Shown: positions 1 to 13,024, numbered from the stretch's first letter. The stretch is DNA of 64,000 bases from Armillaria gallica (GCA_037576215.1 JBANDB010000005.1:3472001-3536000), one strand, 5' to 3'. Program-made: numbers and translations. Notes: generated by a model from the letters alone, not told the origin.

Positions 1-206
1 CTGTTGGCATTCTGGAGTTGGACACCTTGACTAAGATGCTGATGCCTGAAGAGGATGCAGAGGAAGAGGCTGAAAAGGAGCTCCATCAGCAGGCAACCGC
101 AAGAATGAGGGCCTATAAAGGGTCAAGAGGTATTGAGGTGGAGAGTGATGTGGAAATGTATGAAGATTTGGGGTCTGTATTGGTACAGGAGGTGGAATTG
201 GAGTAA
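1..206 (+). CDS. 3' end of an unidentified acidic ORF (truncated by the window edge)
   Basis: An open frame enters from the window edge and ends with TAA at about 206. The visible part is very acidic, rich in Glu and Asp, with a run of alternating acidic and hydrophobic residues. No domain is recognisable. It could be the tail of a host protein or of a transposon-associated ORF, since a gypsy relic starts 300 bases downstream on the other strand. Function is not assigned. Confidence 0.25.
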   Translation, partial: VGILELDTLTKMLMPEEDAEEEAEKELHQQATARMRAYKGSRGIEVESDVEMYEDLGSVLVQEVELE

Positions 207-515
207 GGTAAAGAAAAGGAGAAGGAAGAGGAGGATGTTGACATGGTGAGTCCATCCAGCATCAGCTCTTCTTGACTTTACCATCTTTATATATTTTTGT
301 ATGTTTTTGCTAGTATAGTACAGTGGTGAGGCCCTGGGGCCCAAATATATTGACTTTTCTTCGAATTGGACAATGAGATTTGAAAGGGAAGAGTGGAGCC
401 AAGTGGAGCTGTTCCAGATTAGGAAATGAATTTGCAATAGTTTTTGTGGATTTGATTTGAAATAGAAATAGTCAGAGCTGATGGAAACTGATAATGTTAC
501 AGGTGAGAGAGGAAG
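207..515. other. Non-coding stretch, possibly the decayed 3' LTR of element A
   Basis: No convincing gene is seen. The stretch lies just downstream, in minus-strand sense, of the chromodomain stop of gypsy relic A, where the polypurine tract and 3' LTR would be expected. A pyrimidine-rich patch near 505-520 is followed in minus sense by TGTAACATT, a possible LTR start, but no second LTR copy is present to confirm it. Confidence 0.3.
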
Positions 516-2213
516 TTAGATGGTGGGTTTTTGGATGGTGACTTTGGCAAGTGGTCCTAGTTTGTCTGGGTAATGGTGGTGAAAATCTTCAATGAAGTCG
601 TCGGTGGAGAACTCGGTCACCAGTAACCAGGCAAATTCTTTGTCAGTGCCTTCGTAGCCTAACCATTGAATTCTGTAGAGGAGAGGACACCAGAACTGGT
701 GGTCTAGTTTGGAGTCTAGGATCTGAGCTATTTCGTACTGCTCTTCACTGTCGACTTTCACCAGAGGTGGCAGAGGTTGGGTGCAATTGGGGATGGTGTT
801 TTCTTCTAAAGATTCAAGTTGCAATACATGGAAGATGGGTTGAATGGCACGGAGGTCTGACAGAAGTTTGAGCATGAAGGAATGGGAGCCTGGTTGAGCT
901 ATGATTTCAAATGGGCCAAGGAATTTCTCTGTGAATTTCGCAGTAGGATGAGTAGTCTTGATGTGCTTGGAACTGAGGAAGACCTTGTCACCTACTTTGA
1001 ACAGAGGAGCCAGATTCTGACACTTGTCTGCTTGGATCTTGTAGCAAGACTGTGCCTGAGTGATTTCATTGCATAGGAATTGGTGTAGTTCATCTAGATT
1101 GACTATAAAGTCATGGGCCCGAGCGGAGGCAATATCACGTTCAGGATGAACAGTGATATTAGGATGGTAGCCTTTGTTGGCAAAGAATGGGGAGATTCTG
1201 GTGGAGGCATTTGGAGCATTGTTGTATGCAAATTCAGCAATGGGTAGTAGTAAATCCCAGTTGTCCTGTTGATAAGAACAATAGATGCAGATGTACTGTT
1301 CCAAGGTTTGATTTGCACATTCCATTTGTCCATCAGCCTCTGGATGATATCCGGAAGTAAAGTTTCATGTCCAGGGCTTTAGCAAGGGCACATGTGAATT
1401 GGGAGACAAATTCAAAGCTGTGGTCAGAGGTGATGTGGTTAGGAACACCATGCTTAGAGAAAACATGAATGATGAATAACTGGGCGAGTTCTTCATAATT
1501 AATAGTATCATGTGTAGGGATAAAGATGGCTTGCTTGCTTGTGTGGTTGATTGCTACAAGGATAGCGGTGAATCTGTTGGAGTCCAGTAACTGTTCAATG
1601 AAATCCATTGAAATAGAATCCCACAGACGTTCTGGAACTGGCAAGGGTTTAAGTAAACTGTAAGGGCAATGTCTAGGTGTCTTGTTGCGACTGCACACCA
1701 TACAAGATTTGACATAGTGGCAAACATATTCATGCATCTGTGGCCAGGTATAGCTCTGTTGGACTAATTTCAAGGTCCGATTTTGACCAAAATGACCTGC
1801 CAAGATGTGATCGTGATTATTCTGTAGGACACGGAGATGGAGATCCTCAGAGTCTGGGACAGATGTGGTTATCGAGATGGAGGATGTCTGATTCATCTAT
1901 GGACCACTGAGAGGGAGAAGTGGGAGTAGAGGATTTAGCCTGACGGAAACCATTGGAGGCCATGGAGTCAGATAGTTGTGCTTGCTTGATGTCTGAATGG
2001 AGCTTGTTGATATCCATTATAGCACTAGCATGGAGGGTAGAGCCTTCAAGAAAAGTAGCATGGAGAGATGCAGAGAGTTGTTCTTGAGTGAATACAGGTT
2101 GGAAATTGTGAGGATTGACTGCTGCATATTGACTATTCCCCTCTTTTGGATAGACATCCCATTGTCTAGTGAGTGGGTCCAGTTTACCTCCAAGTTTCCC
2201 CAGTCAGAACCAG
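516..2213 (-). pseudogene. Ty3/gypsy element A: RNase H-integrase linker, integrase and chromodomain remnant
   Basis: In minus-strand order this relic carries the segment joining RNase H to integrase (about 2200-1900, with the family-typical DVYPKEGN motif), the zinc-binding H2C2 domain (HILAGHFGQNRT to CMVCSRNK), the integrase core and a C-terminal chromodomain-like tail (near 720-600). The first catalytic Asp lies in ISMDFIEQ, the second in ITSDHSFEF, and the Glu in GQMEC follows a frameshift near 1360. At least two breaks occur (about 1360 and 1897), and an in-frame TGA lies upstream of the DVYPKEGN motif. Reverse transcriptase, protease and gag are absent: the element is cut at 2213/2214 by a family-B LTR. 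Family knowledge places it among fungal chromodomain Metaviridae. It is certainly non-functional. Confidence 0.88.
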
Positions 2214-3786
2214 TGACATGCTCTGCAAGCATTCACACATGTAATTTTGCAATTTCTACAATGGAATACATGCTACAGGGTCTAGATACTAAGGCACCAG
2301 GAAACTCAACAGAGCGCAAGGTTATAAGGCCAGTAATGGGATTACCAGAGTAAAGCTGGGTGGAGCGCATGGCTTAACCTAAGAAAGGTACTGGAAAGGC
2401 TGCACTAGGTATAAAGTCCCAGCGTTTGACACTAAGTGCTCTGACAGGGCACAGCACACACATGCTAAGAATAGCACAGGACATGCTTATGAGATAATTA
2501 CAACTTTGTGCAACATTGATCTATGATGCGCAAGGCACAGCAGACCCAGAACCTAGAGCTCTAGACTGTGTGATGTCAGAACTTGAGTAAATCCGAAGTT
2601 TCTGACTTCGGCTGAAGCATGCAAGGTCTAGATGAGAAGCTCATTGCCTTCACTACAATAAGAATTTCCTAAGAGAATATATTAAAGCAAAATAAGAGTC
2701 ATGCACTAGGCTGCAACTCTGAGGAGATAGCAACCGACATCAGTACATGCATAATAGCACGGTTAACTGATGTCACAACACTCAGAGACAGGATCTGGCC
2801 CCAAGCCAGACTCCTGAGTCAGTACCAAGCAATGGCATGCTAATGGCAACATGCGCGGGATGCAGGCAACGGAGCTTGGCAACTTAAATGATACTATAAT
2901 TGGTGGTACAAATTTGTAGAATGTAAAATAGATAAATAGCGCAGTATGATTGTAGTGTACAAGTTTCGGACCCCTGTTGTAGTCGCATGCAAGCTTCCAG
3001 CTTGATGCCGTAGCTTCAGGACTAGTTTGTAACTTCAAGCGAGAGAATAGACCTAGAATTGATAGCATATCGAGTGGATTGAGGTGCGCGTGAGGCATAG
3101 AAAGCTAACATGGCACTTGTGTGACTGTTAATTGGTTGGGTGACTTGCGCTCTAACCTGAGAAGAGGAGTATAGTGTCATTGAGGACATGCTCTTGTGCT
3201 TTGAGGGTTTCTTGTGACGCAAGGCACTACAGGTGGCAGAGGTTCAAACCCTTTGGCTTGTGGACGGTGTTTTATAAGGTTATTGTGTCTCTGGATCGCA
3301 TAGGTTAGAACTATGTGGATCTACAATCAGTTAGGAAGCTCGAGCACATAGGTTTGAATCCTGTGGCTTTAGTAGAAGGTTTTGTGAAGTGGTTCTGCTT
3401 GGATCACGAAGCTTTGAGTTGTGTGTTGTGTGTTTCAAGTTGTTTGAGGTCATTCTGTGTGTCACTCTAGACTTTGTGAGGGTTTTGTGTACATCTCTCA
3501 ATGTTGAGTGTATTGTACTACACCTTGCCTTGAGGCCCAGCGACAACTGTTGCTCCTCTTGTTATTAAAAGCCTTGGACTTAGAGAGATCTAGATACTTG
3601 ACATGCACTATCACTGTACTTGTGTATCTTATATTTAGAGAGTTTGGTTTTTGTGTTTCTATCTGCTTCTATCGCATCAGAATCCCCCAACGAACTTGAG
3701 GGTTTGTGTGTGTAGTGTTGGGTGTGGGTGTGATCAGTGTCTTCAACACTGTTGCATTTCTAGCCTGCGCACACAGAGTATCTTCA
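2214..3786 (+). repeat. Family-B LTR, copy 1 (5' LTR of gypsy element B)
   Basis: This 1573-bp block starts with TGACATGC, ends with TCTTCA, and is homologous along its length to an inverted copy at 14287-16055 and to a 224-bp fragment at 23058-23281. Its right end is followed directly by TTTGGAGCCC, a plausible primer-binding site, and then by gag-pol in the same orientation, so it is read as the 5' LTR of element B. Its left end interrupts the coding sequence of element A. It contains three variants of the tRNA B-box-like repeat described for copy 2 (3241-3251, about 3303 and 3351-3361). No matching 3' LTR in the same orientation is present in the window. Confidence 0.8.
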
Positions 3787-3788
3787 TT

Positions 3789-3805
3789 TGGAGCCCACCA
3801 TGAGG
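3789..3805 (+). other. Putative tRNA primer-binding site of element B
   Basis: Three bases after the LTR end comes TGGAGCCCACCATGAGG. TGG, complementary to a tRNA CCA end, at this offset is the expected position of a retrotransposon primer-binding site. The matching tRNA was not identified. Confidence 0.5.
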
Positions 3806-4326
3806 GGGGGAAGCAGTTTCAATTGAAACTAGAGCAACTATTCTTGAAAGGATTTATTTACACACTGAGTGTACCACGCTTATAATTATCAATGATTTCC
3901 TCCTCCAAGAGCAAATCTGCTAGTCGCTCTTCATTACTGAGGACTACTAGTGAAAAGGGTCGTTAATTCCCAGGAGAACACCTACTGTCTGAACGTCAGA
4001 ATAGCTGGACCAAGTCAACCTCAAGAGCCCAAGACCAGATCAGCAAAAGCAGCCAGTGGAATCCCTGTGCCAGCAATCTATCTGTTTCCCATGCAACAGC
4101 AGCATCAGGATAGGGTTGATGCAAACTGAGCTGCCAGGAAACAAAGGAGCATGTCAGTACCACAACCATCCCCAGTTCCCGATTCCGAGTTTAGTCTCTT
4201 TCAATGTTGGATACCACCCAGTAAAGCTGCTCCTACGGAGCCAGTACCCAGTTCTAACTGAACTCGCAACCTATAACAAACCAAAATCTGGGCCCAACAG
4301 CCCCGCATAATCAACAGATTGCAACC
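3806..4326 (+). other. Leader of element B between primer site and gag
   Basis: Runs from the purine-rich tract after the primer site to the first supported gag codons. Open frames here are short and do not match gag. The true gag start may lie upstream of 4327, because the same frame stays open for a short distance before that ATG. Confidence 0.45.
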
Positions 4327-6956
4327 ATGGCACCATCTATGCCAGGCCCAAATGAAAAGGCTGCCCCATGATTTGAAAGTTCCTCTGACCCAGAGGAGCT
4401 CAAGCAATTCTTCTCTAGACTTGAAGATCTATTTGATAAGTGTGCAGTGATGGATGAGGATGAGAAAAAGAAAGCTACAGTGTCATATACGGATATTAAG
4501 ATGGAGTGACAGTGGAAAGTTCTCCCCAAGTATGCTGCCGGTGAAAAATATGAGGACTTTAAGTCAGAAGTAATGGATTGCTATGATGGTGCATGTGATA
4601 GCAACCGTGACACTGTTCAAGAATTAAAGAGATTGGTTCGTTGCTATGATATAGCACAGATATCTGACAAGAGTCAGTTCATGGAGTTCAAGAGGGAGTT
4701 TTAAGTGCTTGTGTCTGCGCTAAGCAAAGTACTGTCAAATAGGAAACTGGTTGACACCTTCTTGGCACCTATGTCTAATGATTTGTACAGATCTATCAAG
4801 CTTCAGTTAGAGTGCCTCCCAGTACCCGCCAGTTTAACAAGAAGGGAGAACACAGATCCATACACTCTGAAAGAGATTATGGAAGCTGGATTGTGCATGC
4901 TACAAGGAGTGTTCTCATCAATGGACAGGAAGAGAGACGAGGCTAGAGGTATTCCAACAGCAGCAACCACAACACAGAAGCAGCATAGGTCTATGACAGC
5001 CACATGCAATTCCCCTGCAGTTGAGGACAGAGATGTTAAGCAAGAAGAAATAGGGAGCGTCATGGCCATCATGAAAGACTTCATGGAACAGCAAACCTTG
5101 GCGAATGATAAGAGGCTGGCAAGCTTAGAGAAGGCGATGATAGAAAACTAGAAGAGTATTCTAAGCTTCTTGCAGCAACAGTTGAGTAGAGCACCAGTCC
5201 CATCTTGCAAACCAGCTCATAGGATGAATAACTATGGGCAAGACCATAGACGTGTGTGCTTCTTCTGTGGAGAGACAGACGGGCACATTTCGAGTGAGTG
5301 TCTAGTTAAGTCATTGTATATTAAAGCAAGGAAGATAGAGATTGTTGACGGAAGACCACGTCTGCCCAGTGGAGGTGAGATTCCAAAAGACATACAAGGA
5401 CAGTATGTCAAGGACCATATTGATGAGTACTATGCATGGGTGAAGACTGGGAAGATGCAAAGCCAGAACATAGTTATTACTACTACCTCAATGCCACGAC
5501 TCTTCCATGTTCCAGGAGGCTATAGCGCACTACTTCAAGAAAAGCAAGAGTTGGAGCAACAGGTGTATGCGATGAGATCACAGCAGGCAAGCAATGACAT
5601 GGGTGTTAGAACTCATAGTAAGGGTCCACTGCCAGACGATCCACTTGAGCGTATGCCAACAGATAAAGAACGAGAGCAGGGTTTTTCTAGGCATTCAATG
5701 AAGGCAGGCAGGAGCTGTACAAAGACCAGTGGAGTTGCCAGGTCTGGTTCACCATCACCCCCAGAGGACATAGCCAACAAAAAGAGGAGTGGAGCAGTAA
5801 GGGTGGAATTGGCAGATGCGTTGTCAGATGAATCGGAAGACAAGTGTCCACCAAAAGTTATGAGCAAAAAGCAAGTGTAGCTGGACCCTGCACCCAAAAC
5901 TATACCCACTGCATGCAGCACGACACCAGAGCCAGAGATGCCATATCTCAATGTTCCAGATGTAACTAATGCGGGTAAGCAGGGAGGTCCATCGAAGAAA
6001 TTACCAAAGAAGACGGGTTTCGTCCCTTTTGCAGCAGAGGATAAGCAGGCAGCTTATTGATTGAAAGCACCTGTCAAGGAATGAGGAAGTTTGCCAGAAG
6101 TATTGGAGCGACTCATGAAGTCCCCAATAGCGGTAACAGTTGGAGAATTACTTGCGCTCTCAAAGATAGGTGGAGCAGTAAAACAGGAACTAACTATGAA
6201 GAGGGTGGCTCTGGGCAAGTCCAAGAAGAATGGCAAGCAGCAATTTGGACTGGTCATTGAGGAAGAGTCAGAATCTGAAGAAGGACCTACTCAGGCCTTT
6301 CCATTCACAGAGGTTGAAGATGAACAGAGCAATGGATTGCCAGCCGATGTGGTACATCTTTCGAAGATACTGTTCATTGGAACCTTCATCATAACCACTG
6401 AGGCTAGGAATGGTGTCCCAGAGGGCGCACTTGTCTGGCAAGATCCTTTTGAGCAATACCTGAATGACGTGGAAGCTAAGGGAGAAGTTCCGAAGCAAGT
6501 ATATGTAGCTAAAGACTCACAAGCCTTGCACTCTGTCTTTCCCTTCATAAATGGCTCGGAGTGTTTTGAGAGTTTCTATGATACTGGATCACAAATAGTT
6601 CCCATGGCGAGCCATGTGGCAGATAGACTGGGTCTAATATACAATCCAGACATTGTAATTAACATGCAGTCTGCAAACAAGCAAGTGGAAAAGTCCCTTG
6701 GCATGGCGAAGAATATTCCATTCCTGTTTGGTGACATTACTGCATATCTACAAGTGCATATCATTAAGGACCCAGCCTATGATGTCCTACTGGATCGACC
6801 TTTTGACACGCTAATGATGAGTATGGTATATAACACAGCAGATGGAGGACAGACCATAAAGATACGAGATCCTAACTCCGCATGAAGTGCTGTGATACTC
6901 ACATTCCCAAGGGGACAGAAAAAGTTTGTAACACACAAAGTTGAGGAGGGTTTTCA
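4327..6956 (+). pseudogene. Gypsy element B gag-protease ORF, inactivated by stops
   Basis: One reading frame runs from the ATG at 4327 to 6887, broken by stops near 4369, 4507, 4702, 5149, 5878 and 6058. The order is gag capsid-like sequence (about 4370-5150), a zinc knuckle near 5258-5302, a charged linker, and an aspartic protease with DTGS at 6580-6591 followed by the fungal gypsy motif MQSANKQ and a VLLDRPFD block. The zinc knuckle reads CFFC-GETDG-H-ISSE-C, that is CX2CX5HX4C, one residue longer than the usual CX2CX4HX4C. At least the stops at 4369 and 4507 sit where the family has Arg and fit CGA to TGA. A frame change before 6957 separates this ORF from pol. It would have supplied the particle protein and maturation protease. 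Confidence 0.85.
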
Positions 6957-9900
6957 GTGATCGATGATTTGATTGACAATCAAGGAGAGTTAGCACTAAT
7001 AATAGAAACTGATCAAGATGGAGATCTAATGATCAGTGGATATGCAAAACCCATGGGATCTCAGAAGTTTAAGCAAGATGAATTAAGAGCGGCATATGCT
7101 ATTGTGAGCTCAAAGGTGTGTGGCGAGGATACAAAGGTGTGTGGGACATTATCCTCGTATTTTGGGGCGCTAAGAGAGATCCAAGATATGAGAAAACAGA
7201 GGAAAGGGGCAGATGAGGCAGCAAGACTGCTCAAAGCTAATCCTAGCCAGTGGATAGAGACGTATTTCTACAATACAGTAGATCCAGAATACACTTTACC
7301 TGCAGTAGGAACTGTAAAGGATGTCTTTGCGACAAAGAAGTATAAACTAGTAGCACAAAATATCAGGCTGATTACAGGAGGATTACCTTCTGAGTTCAGG
7401 ATTGTATGTGAGATTAAGAGAGATCCTCTTAAGGACATGCCTCAGTTGAGCACCCACCCATCGGAATATACACCCACGGGAAGATACACTGAAGAGCACA
7501 AAGAAATAATTGAGAAAGTACACAAGGAAGATTTCCTTTGGCCAGAAGAGCACAAGCTCATGCATGAGTTTATGAGTGTCCAGAATGAGGGATTCACATG
7601 GGATGACACGGAGCGGGGACATTTCAAGGAAGAATACTTCCCTCCAGTCACTATTCCCGCAGTCGAGCATACACCTTGGATACAGAAAAATATACCAATT
7701 CTGCCAGGGATCTTTGATCAAGTGTGTAAGATAATAAAAACCAAAATAGACATGGGAGTATATGAGCCTTTGAACTCCTTGTATCGCTCTCATTTGTTCT
7801 GTGTAGTAAAGAAGGATGGAAAGAGTCTATGACTCGTGCACAGCTTGAAGCCACTGAACGCGGTGACTATAAAGCACTCAGGTGTGCCCCCTGCAATGGA
7901 TGAGCTAGCTGAACATTTTGCGGGACGATCCTGTGGTGGGACACTGGATCTTTACATGGGCTATGATGAGAGGACATTGGACAAGAAGTCTGGAGATCTT
8001 ACGACATTTCAGACACTGTTTGGCATGCTAAGACTTGTGACATTGCCCATGGGTTGGACTAACTCGATACCTATATTTCACGATGATGTGACTTATATTC
8101 TTAAAGATGAGATACCGCATGTTACAATTCCATATATAGACAATGTACCGGTACGAGGCCCAAAGACACACTATGAAACCAAGAAAGGAGACTATGAAAC
8201 TATCAAAGAAAATGCAGGAATCAGGAGATTCGTATGGGAACATTTCCAGAACTTGAACCGCTGATGAGCCTCAAGGCTCTGTGCGCTCTGAAATCACGGA
8301 CACCACTTACAATTTATCGCCTATCTCCCTTACACAGCTTTTCACTAAACCAAACATTGCAAGCCTGGCACAGGTTGAATCATATTCAATCTCCCACTCC
8401 ACGCAAACTTTCACTTCGATATCTATGAGTCATTGTGCCTCCAGGCACATTGATTGCCAATCCTTCCGCAGTAAATTAGACACGTGTCATTATTCTAGGC
8501 CTTTGCATGTGGACAGAGCCATACGGTCACACGGTTTAACTATGCATAGGCTATGCCAAGCTACGGATTCTCAAGAGGCCATATGGATACACCTTTACAG
8601 CTTAGAAATATAGTAGAGATTAGTGAGCCATTAACTGCAGCTGAGTAAGTAGTAAGTAAATTAGTAAACCTTCTGTAGCTTTATTAGGCTACACGAACTT
8701 TTAATAAGTATGCACAGTAGAGTAGCACATGGTATAGTGAACTACGGTTACAAATAGTTCGCTACGCTCACAAATCATGTACTGTGGTTATCAAGCCAAG
8801 GTAAAAGTTTGCTTACTTAGCAAGTACAGTTCTGTAGTATAAAAGATAACAGCCTGTAGATAGAAAGAGGGACAGTTCTCCATAGAGGATACATACACCA
8901 CACATACCACCCAATACACACGAATTAAAGTTAATATCTCTACGTTCTTAAGAGATATAACACTTTGCGAAGTTTCTCCAAACTCACTAGCTACCAAGTG
9001 TTAAATAACTTGATTCATGTCCTCTCGTCCAAAACACAAGCAAGGGTATCATATAAAGACTACCTTGTTTGTCATCCTCCTGTCATAAATTCGCATACCT
9101 GAAGACTTCAAAGGGTAATCCGTAGCTAGGATTCCGAACTTTAGTCTCTAACACCAACAGCATACTGTTCCTATAAGTTAGGAACGATACTAATTCGAGT
9201 TTCTCTAGATAAGCCAGCTCCATCTCTGTGGGTACCGGCAACCCCCGCCAAAATTCGCGCTCCGAGCGATCTCGATCAGGGCCCAATATATGTGATTTCT
9301 ATGGATGTACCTTCTGCAGCTTGAAGGAAGAAGATTCACGAGTACTTTTGCAGGAACATTTTACTCAGGACATAATTTTACATGTTTTCTTCAGGGCAAT
9401 TTATTTTTTAGACCCCGGTTTACATAGTTTCATCGCATTTATAGCATTTAAAATGCTTTTTCAAAAAAAGTGCTCTGAAGAAAACATGTAGTTTATTTTT
9501 AAATGATATTCTGTAATTTTTTCGAAGTGATACGAGGTCTGTGGAAGCCTGTACCAGGTCCATTTGGATGAGCAGTCCGAAGGCTTTGCAAATATAACCA
9601 AACAAACATTTACACAGCTTTTTGCACTTTTGCACACCTTTCAAGCACACAGAACCTTCATGAGATGCCATCCTAACTTTCAAAGATACTCTGGTACCAC
9701 CAAATGTCAGTCCACACAGCAAAAAGGCCAATTAACAAGGGTCTGTGCTGCTCATCACACTTCAATGAGATTAACATTGATTTGCCATCAGAATAGCCAA
9801 AAAGGAGCTTAGTCAGCTCACGTTCTGGAACTGGGTGTTGCCGGTACCCAATCTCTGCGTTTCTCTAAAGAAAGCATGTGAGCATAAGAAAATAGATTCT

Positions 9901-12842
9901 ACTGGAACCATAGCCAGGATTCCGACACCACATAGTTCGCGCCGCATCTAGGTCGCCCCCACTCAGCATACACCCATGTTTACGCATCTTTTCCCTTCCA
10001 GGAAAGTTTGCGTACATACTTTGAGCCTCTGAACAGCCTTCAGAGAATCATAACAAAGCATAGCGATCCTTCGCTACACCACCAGGAAACTACAGTCATC
10101 ACACGGAGGTGCAAGACTAGACTCGCTAGAACCTGCCTTCAGATTCTGTGTTTGGGTACACTAGCCATTACAGGTCTTGTGTTTTCTGCCCACAGGAGTC
10201 TATAGGTTCATCACCACATTGTACAGTGAATGAAATATGCTGGAGGGACCTTCTCTGGGCACAAGGCTGTACTCTGCGCATCTGAGATTATGGTAGTTGG
10301 ACATCACTGCACCTATGAAGGTAGAAAGCCTGAGACTGATCAGGTAGGAGTTATAATGAGATGGGGGCCTTGTGAAGAATTGGGAGACGTACGCTTGTTC
10401 TTAGGAACAGTGGGAGTACATAGGATGTTTATAAAGGATTATGCTAAGAAAGCGGATGCCTTGACCAAGCTAACACACTTGAAGGTACCCTTTGAATTTG
10501 GAGAAGACCAGAAGAAATCAATGCAAATGCTGAAAGACATGCTATGAGATAGCCCATCTCTGATGCCAATCGACTATGAGTTAGAGACTGATGTAATCCT
10601 CAGAGTAGATACTTTGTACCACACAATAGGATTCCACATCTGCCAAGTGGACCCAGATAATCCTAAGAGACAGTGCTATGCTCGCTTTGGATCGATTGTC
10701 TTGAATGAGTGCGAAGCCCGCTTCTCACAACCTAAGCGAGAGCTGTACGGGCTCTTCAGAGCTCTACATGCATGTTGACACTGGTTGTTTGGGGTATGAA
10801 AACTCATAGTGGAGACAGACGTGAAGTATATAGCTGGGATGCTTAGGAACCCGGATGAGGTTCCTAATGCTGCGATAAATTGTTGGATTGAGAGTATCCT
10901 CATGTTTCACTTTACCTTGGTACATATTCCTGGAGAGAGACACACTCCTGATGGCCTATCAAGGCAAAGCTTCCAGCCTGGAGACAAAGAGTACTCAAAC
11001 TCAGAAGATGAGTATGGCCCACCAGATGAAGACCCTTGGGAATTCATTAATGACACAGAGGACGAGGTAGAAGATATAGCAGACTTCAAGGACAGGATTG
11101 ATACCAGACATGGGTATGTAACTATTGAGAGAGCGGTACACAACTTTCATGAAGACAAAGTTATGCAAGAGGCAGTAGAGCAAGGCGAGACATACTCAGT
11201 ATGTTACAACACAGGACCTTTACTACCTGACGCAGCAGAATATAGTGACATTGTGAACTATGATGAGGAGTGCAGGAGCGGGTATGCAAGAATGCTGGAT
11301 TGTCAGTTACCACAAATAATTCAATGGCATGAGAATCCTACCATGCAACTGCCAGGCTTCAAGGATGATCAATACCAGAACTTCATTAGATATGCGAAGA
11401 ACTTCATGGTGAATAAGGGCAAGCTATGTCACTGTGACATCAAGTCAGAATACAAGCTTGTCATCTACCCTGAGAAGAGAATGTATATAATGAAGGCTGC
11501 GCATGACCAACTTGGACACAGAGGGATATACGCGACGAAGATGTTGATAAAAGAGAGATTCTGGTGGCCTGAGATGGAGCAAGATATCTCATGGTTTGTC
11601 AGTACCTGTGAAATATGTCAACAGTGTCAGAAAACAGTTATTAAGGCCCCACCAACCATGACCTTTACACCTTCGATCTTCCAGGTCTTGCATGCAGACA
11701 CTATGCATATGCCAGAGGCCTTGAATCACCATAAGTACATAGTACATGGGTGTTGCATGTTAACAAGCTGGATGGAGGGCAGGACCTTAGCAAGTGAATC
11801 AGCACAAGCAATAGCAGAATGGTTATTCGAAGATATCATCCATCGCTGGGGCTGTATCTCCTTGATTATAACTGATAATGGCAAACCCTTCAAAGCCGCA
11901 GTAGCCTATTTAGAGTGTAAATATGGGATAAAAGGGATTAGAATCTTGCCTTACAACTTGCAAGCCAATGGAAGAATAGAGCGCCCACACTGGGATGTGT
12001 GGCAGAGCTTATTCAAGGCTTGCAGTGGTAATGAGAAGAAATGGCACTACTACTTCATATTGATAATGTGGGCAGACCATATAACTGTTAGAAAAAGAAT
12101 GGGGTGTTCACCATTCTTTGCAGTAACAGGAGCACATCCCATCTTGCCGCTTGATGTGCTAGAAGTGACTTGGCTTGTAGAGTACCCTGGGAGGATCCTA
12201 GAAGACCAGGAACTTCGAGGCTTGTGCATGATAGCACTCAAGAAGCACGCAGATAAAGTAGCAGAAATGAGGGATACAATGGATGAAAAGAAGAAGCAAG
12301 AGACATTGAAGTATGCAACCATGCACGCGAATAAAATCAAATCATATAACTTCAAGAGGGGAGACTTGGTTTTAATGCGCAACAGTCAGATTGAGAGCAC
12401 GTTGAACACGAAGATGAAGCCACAATATCTGGGACCATTAGTTGTCGTAGACCACTCGAGCGCAGGAAATTATATTCTGGCCGAGCTGGACAGCGCATTA
12501 ATAGGATCCAAGATTGCAGCCTTCCATGTGATTCTGTACCTGGCATGACACTCTATAGAGATAGATGATAAACTATTATATTGAATGTGCAAGGACTCTA
12601 AAGAGCTGTGCAGAATCATTGAATCACCAGAGCCTAAGGATAGATGGCCGGCAAACTTCATAGAAGAATTTGAAGAGATAGCAAACCTGAAGGTCTCAGA
12701 TGCTGTAAACTTAGATGAGGACTAGAAAGCAGCATGGAAACACCTTCCATGGGTATGGCATTATGGTAACAACAGGACATACAGCACTAGCTACTGTAAT
12801 TGCAATAGAAGAGAAAAACTGATTAGGGATACAAGCTACTAA
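6957..12842 (+). pseudogene. Gypsy element B pol: reverse transcriptase, RNase H and integrase (split by an inserted LTR)
   Basis: A single frame carries pol. The connector and reverse transcriptase are at 6957-8261, the reverse transcriptase resumes at 10214, RNase H-like sequence covers about 10563-11000, and integrase ends at 12548. Landmarks are LVTLPMGWTNS, the active-site box YIDN at 8133-8144 (family YIDD), the H2C2 finger AHDQLGHRG to CEICQQC, and the DDE core (LHADTMHMP, ITDNGKPF, GRIERPH). Stops at 7830, 10545, 10776 and 10794 fall on Arg positions (CGA to TGA). The same frame continues past the TGA at 12546 through MCKDSKELCRIIES and LPWVWHYGNN to a TAA at 12840, so the protein had a C-terminal extension instead of an obvious chromodomain. 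An F-family LTR occupies 8262-10213. The coding sequence from 10809 to 12548 is still open, so the decay is recent relative to the other elements. Confidence 0.9.
8262..10213 (+). repeat. Family-F LTR insertion 1, inside element B reverse transcriptase
   Basis: The block starts TGATGAGCCTC and ends GGTTCATCA. Both ends and the inner 230 bp next to the right end match, in inverted orientation, the block at 33664-35051. It splits the reverse transcriptase exactly between codons for HFQNLNR and the following VQ-MKYAGG. Flanks are CCGC and CCAC, a 4-bp target duplication with one mismatch. It is 1952 bp against 1388 bp for the other copy, so one has a large internal indel or a nested insertion. 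No protein domain is recognised in it; it reads as a solo LTR. Confidence 0.72.
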
Positions 12843-13024
12843 AACCCCAAATGACCTGCAAGCTCAGATCAGCAAAGAGCAGAAGGGTAACTTCACAGAT
12901 AGGTAACAAGAGCTCCACTTCAAAGTCAGGAAAGGGGAAAGAGAAAAGAAACTTGTGATATACCACTAAAATAAGACCAGAAGACCGATGAATACCATAG
13001 ATATCGAGCACCACTGGCCTGGGA
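12843..13024 (+). other. 3' non-coding end of element B, with a purine tract; truncated
   Basis: After the pol stop comes a short non-coding stretch with a purine-rich tract at about 12928-12948 (AGGAAAGGGGAAAGAGAAAAG-like), which could be the polypurine tract. The expected TGACATGC LTR start does not follow it. Element B therefore appears to have lost its 3' LTR here, against the 3' end of the neighbouring minus-strand gene. Confidence 0.4.

Noticed and set aside
882..1076. Plus-strand ORF opposite integrase A
   Set aside because: Antisense shadow of the integrase/chromodomain frame.
2580..2640. Simple RIP (CpA to TpA) as the decay mechanism
   Set aside because: Diagnosable stops and catalytic changes across the window sit mainly at CpG, not CpA, contexts, though a few CAA to TAA or TGG changes occur.
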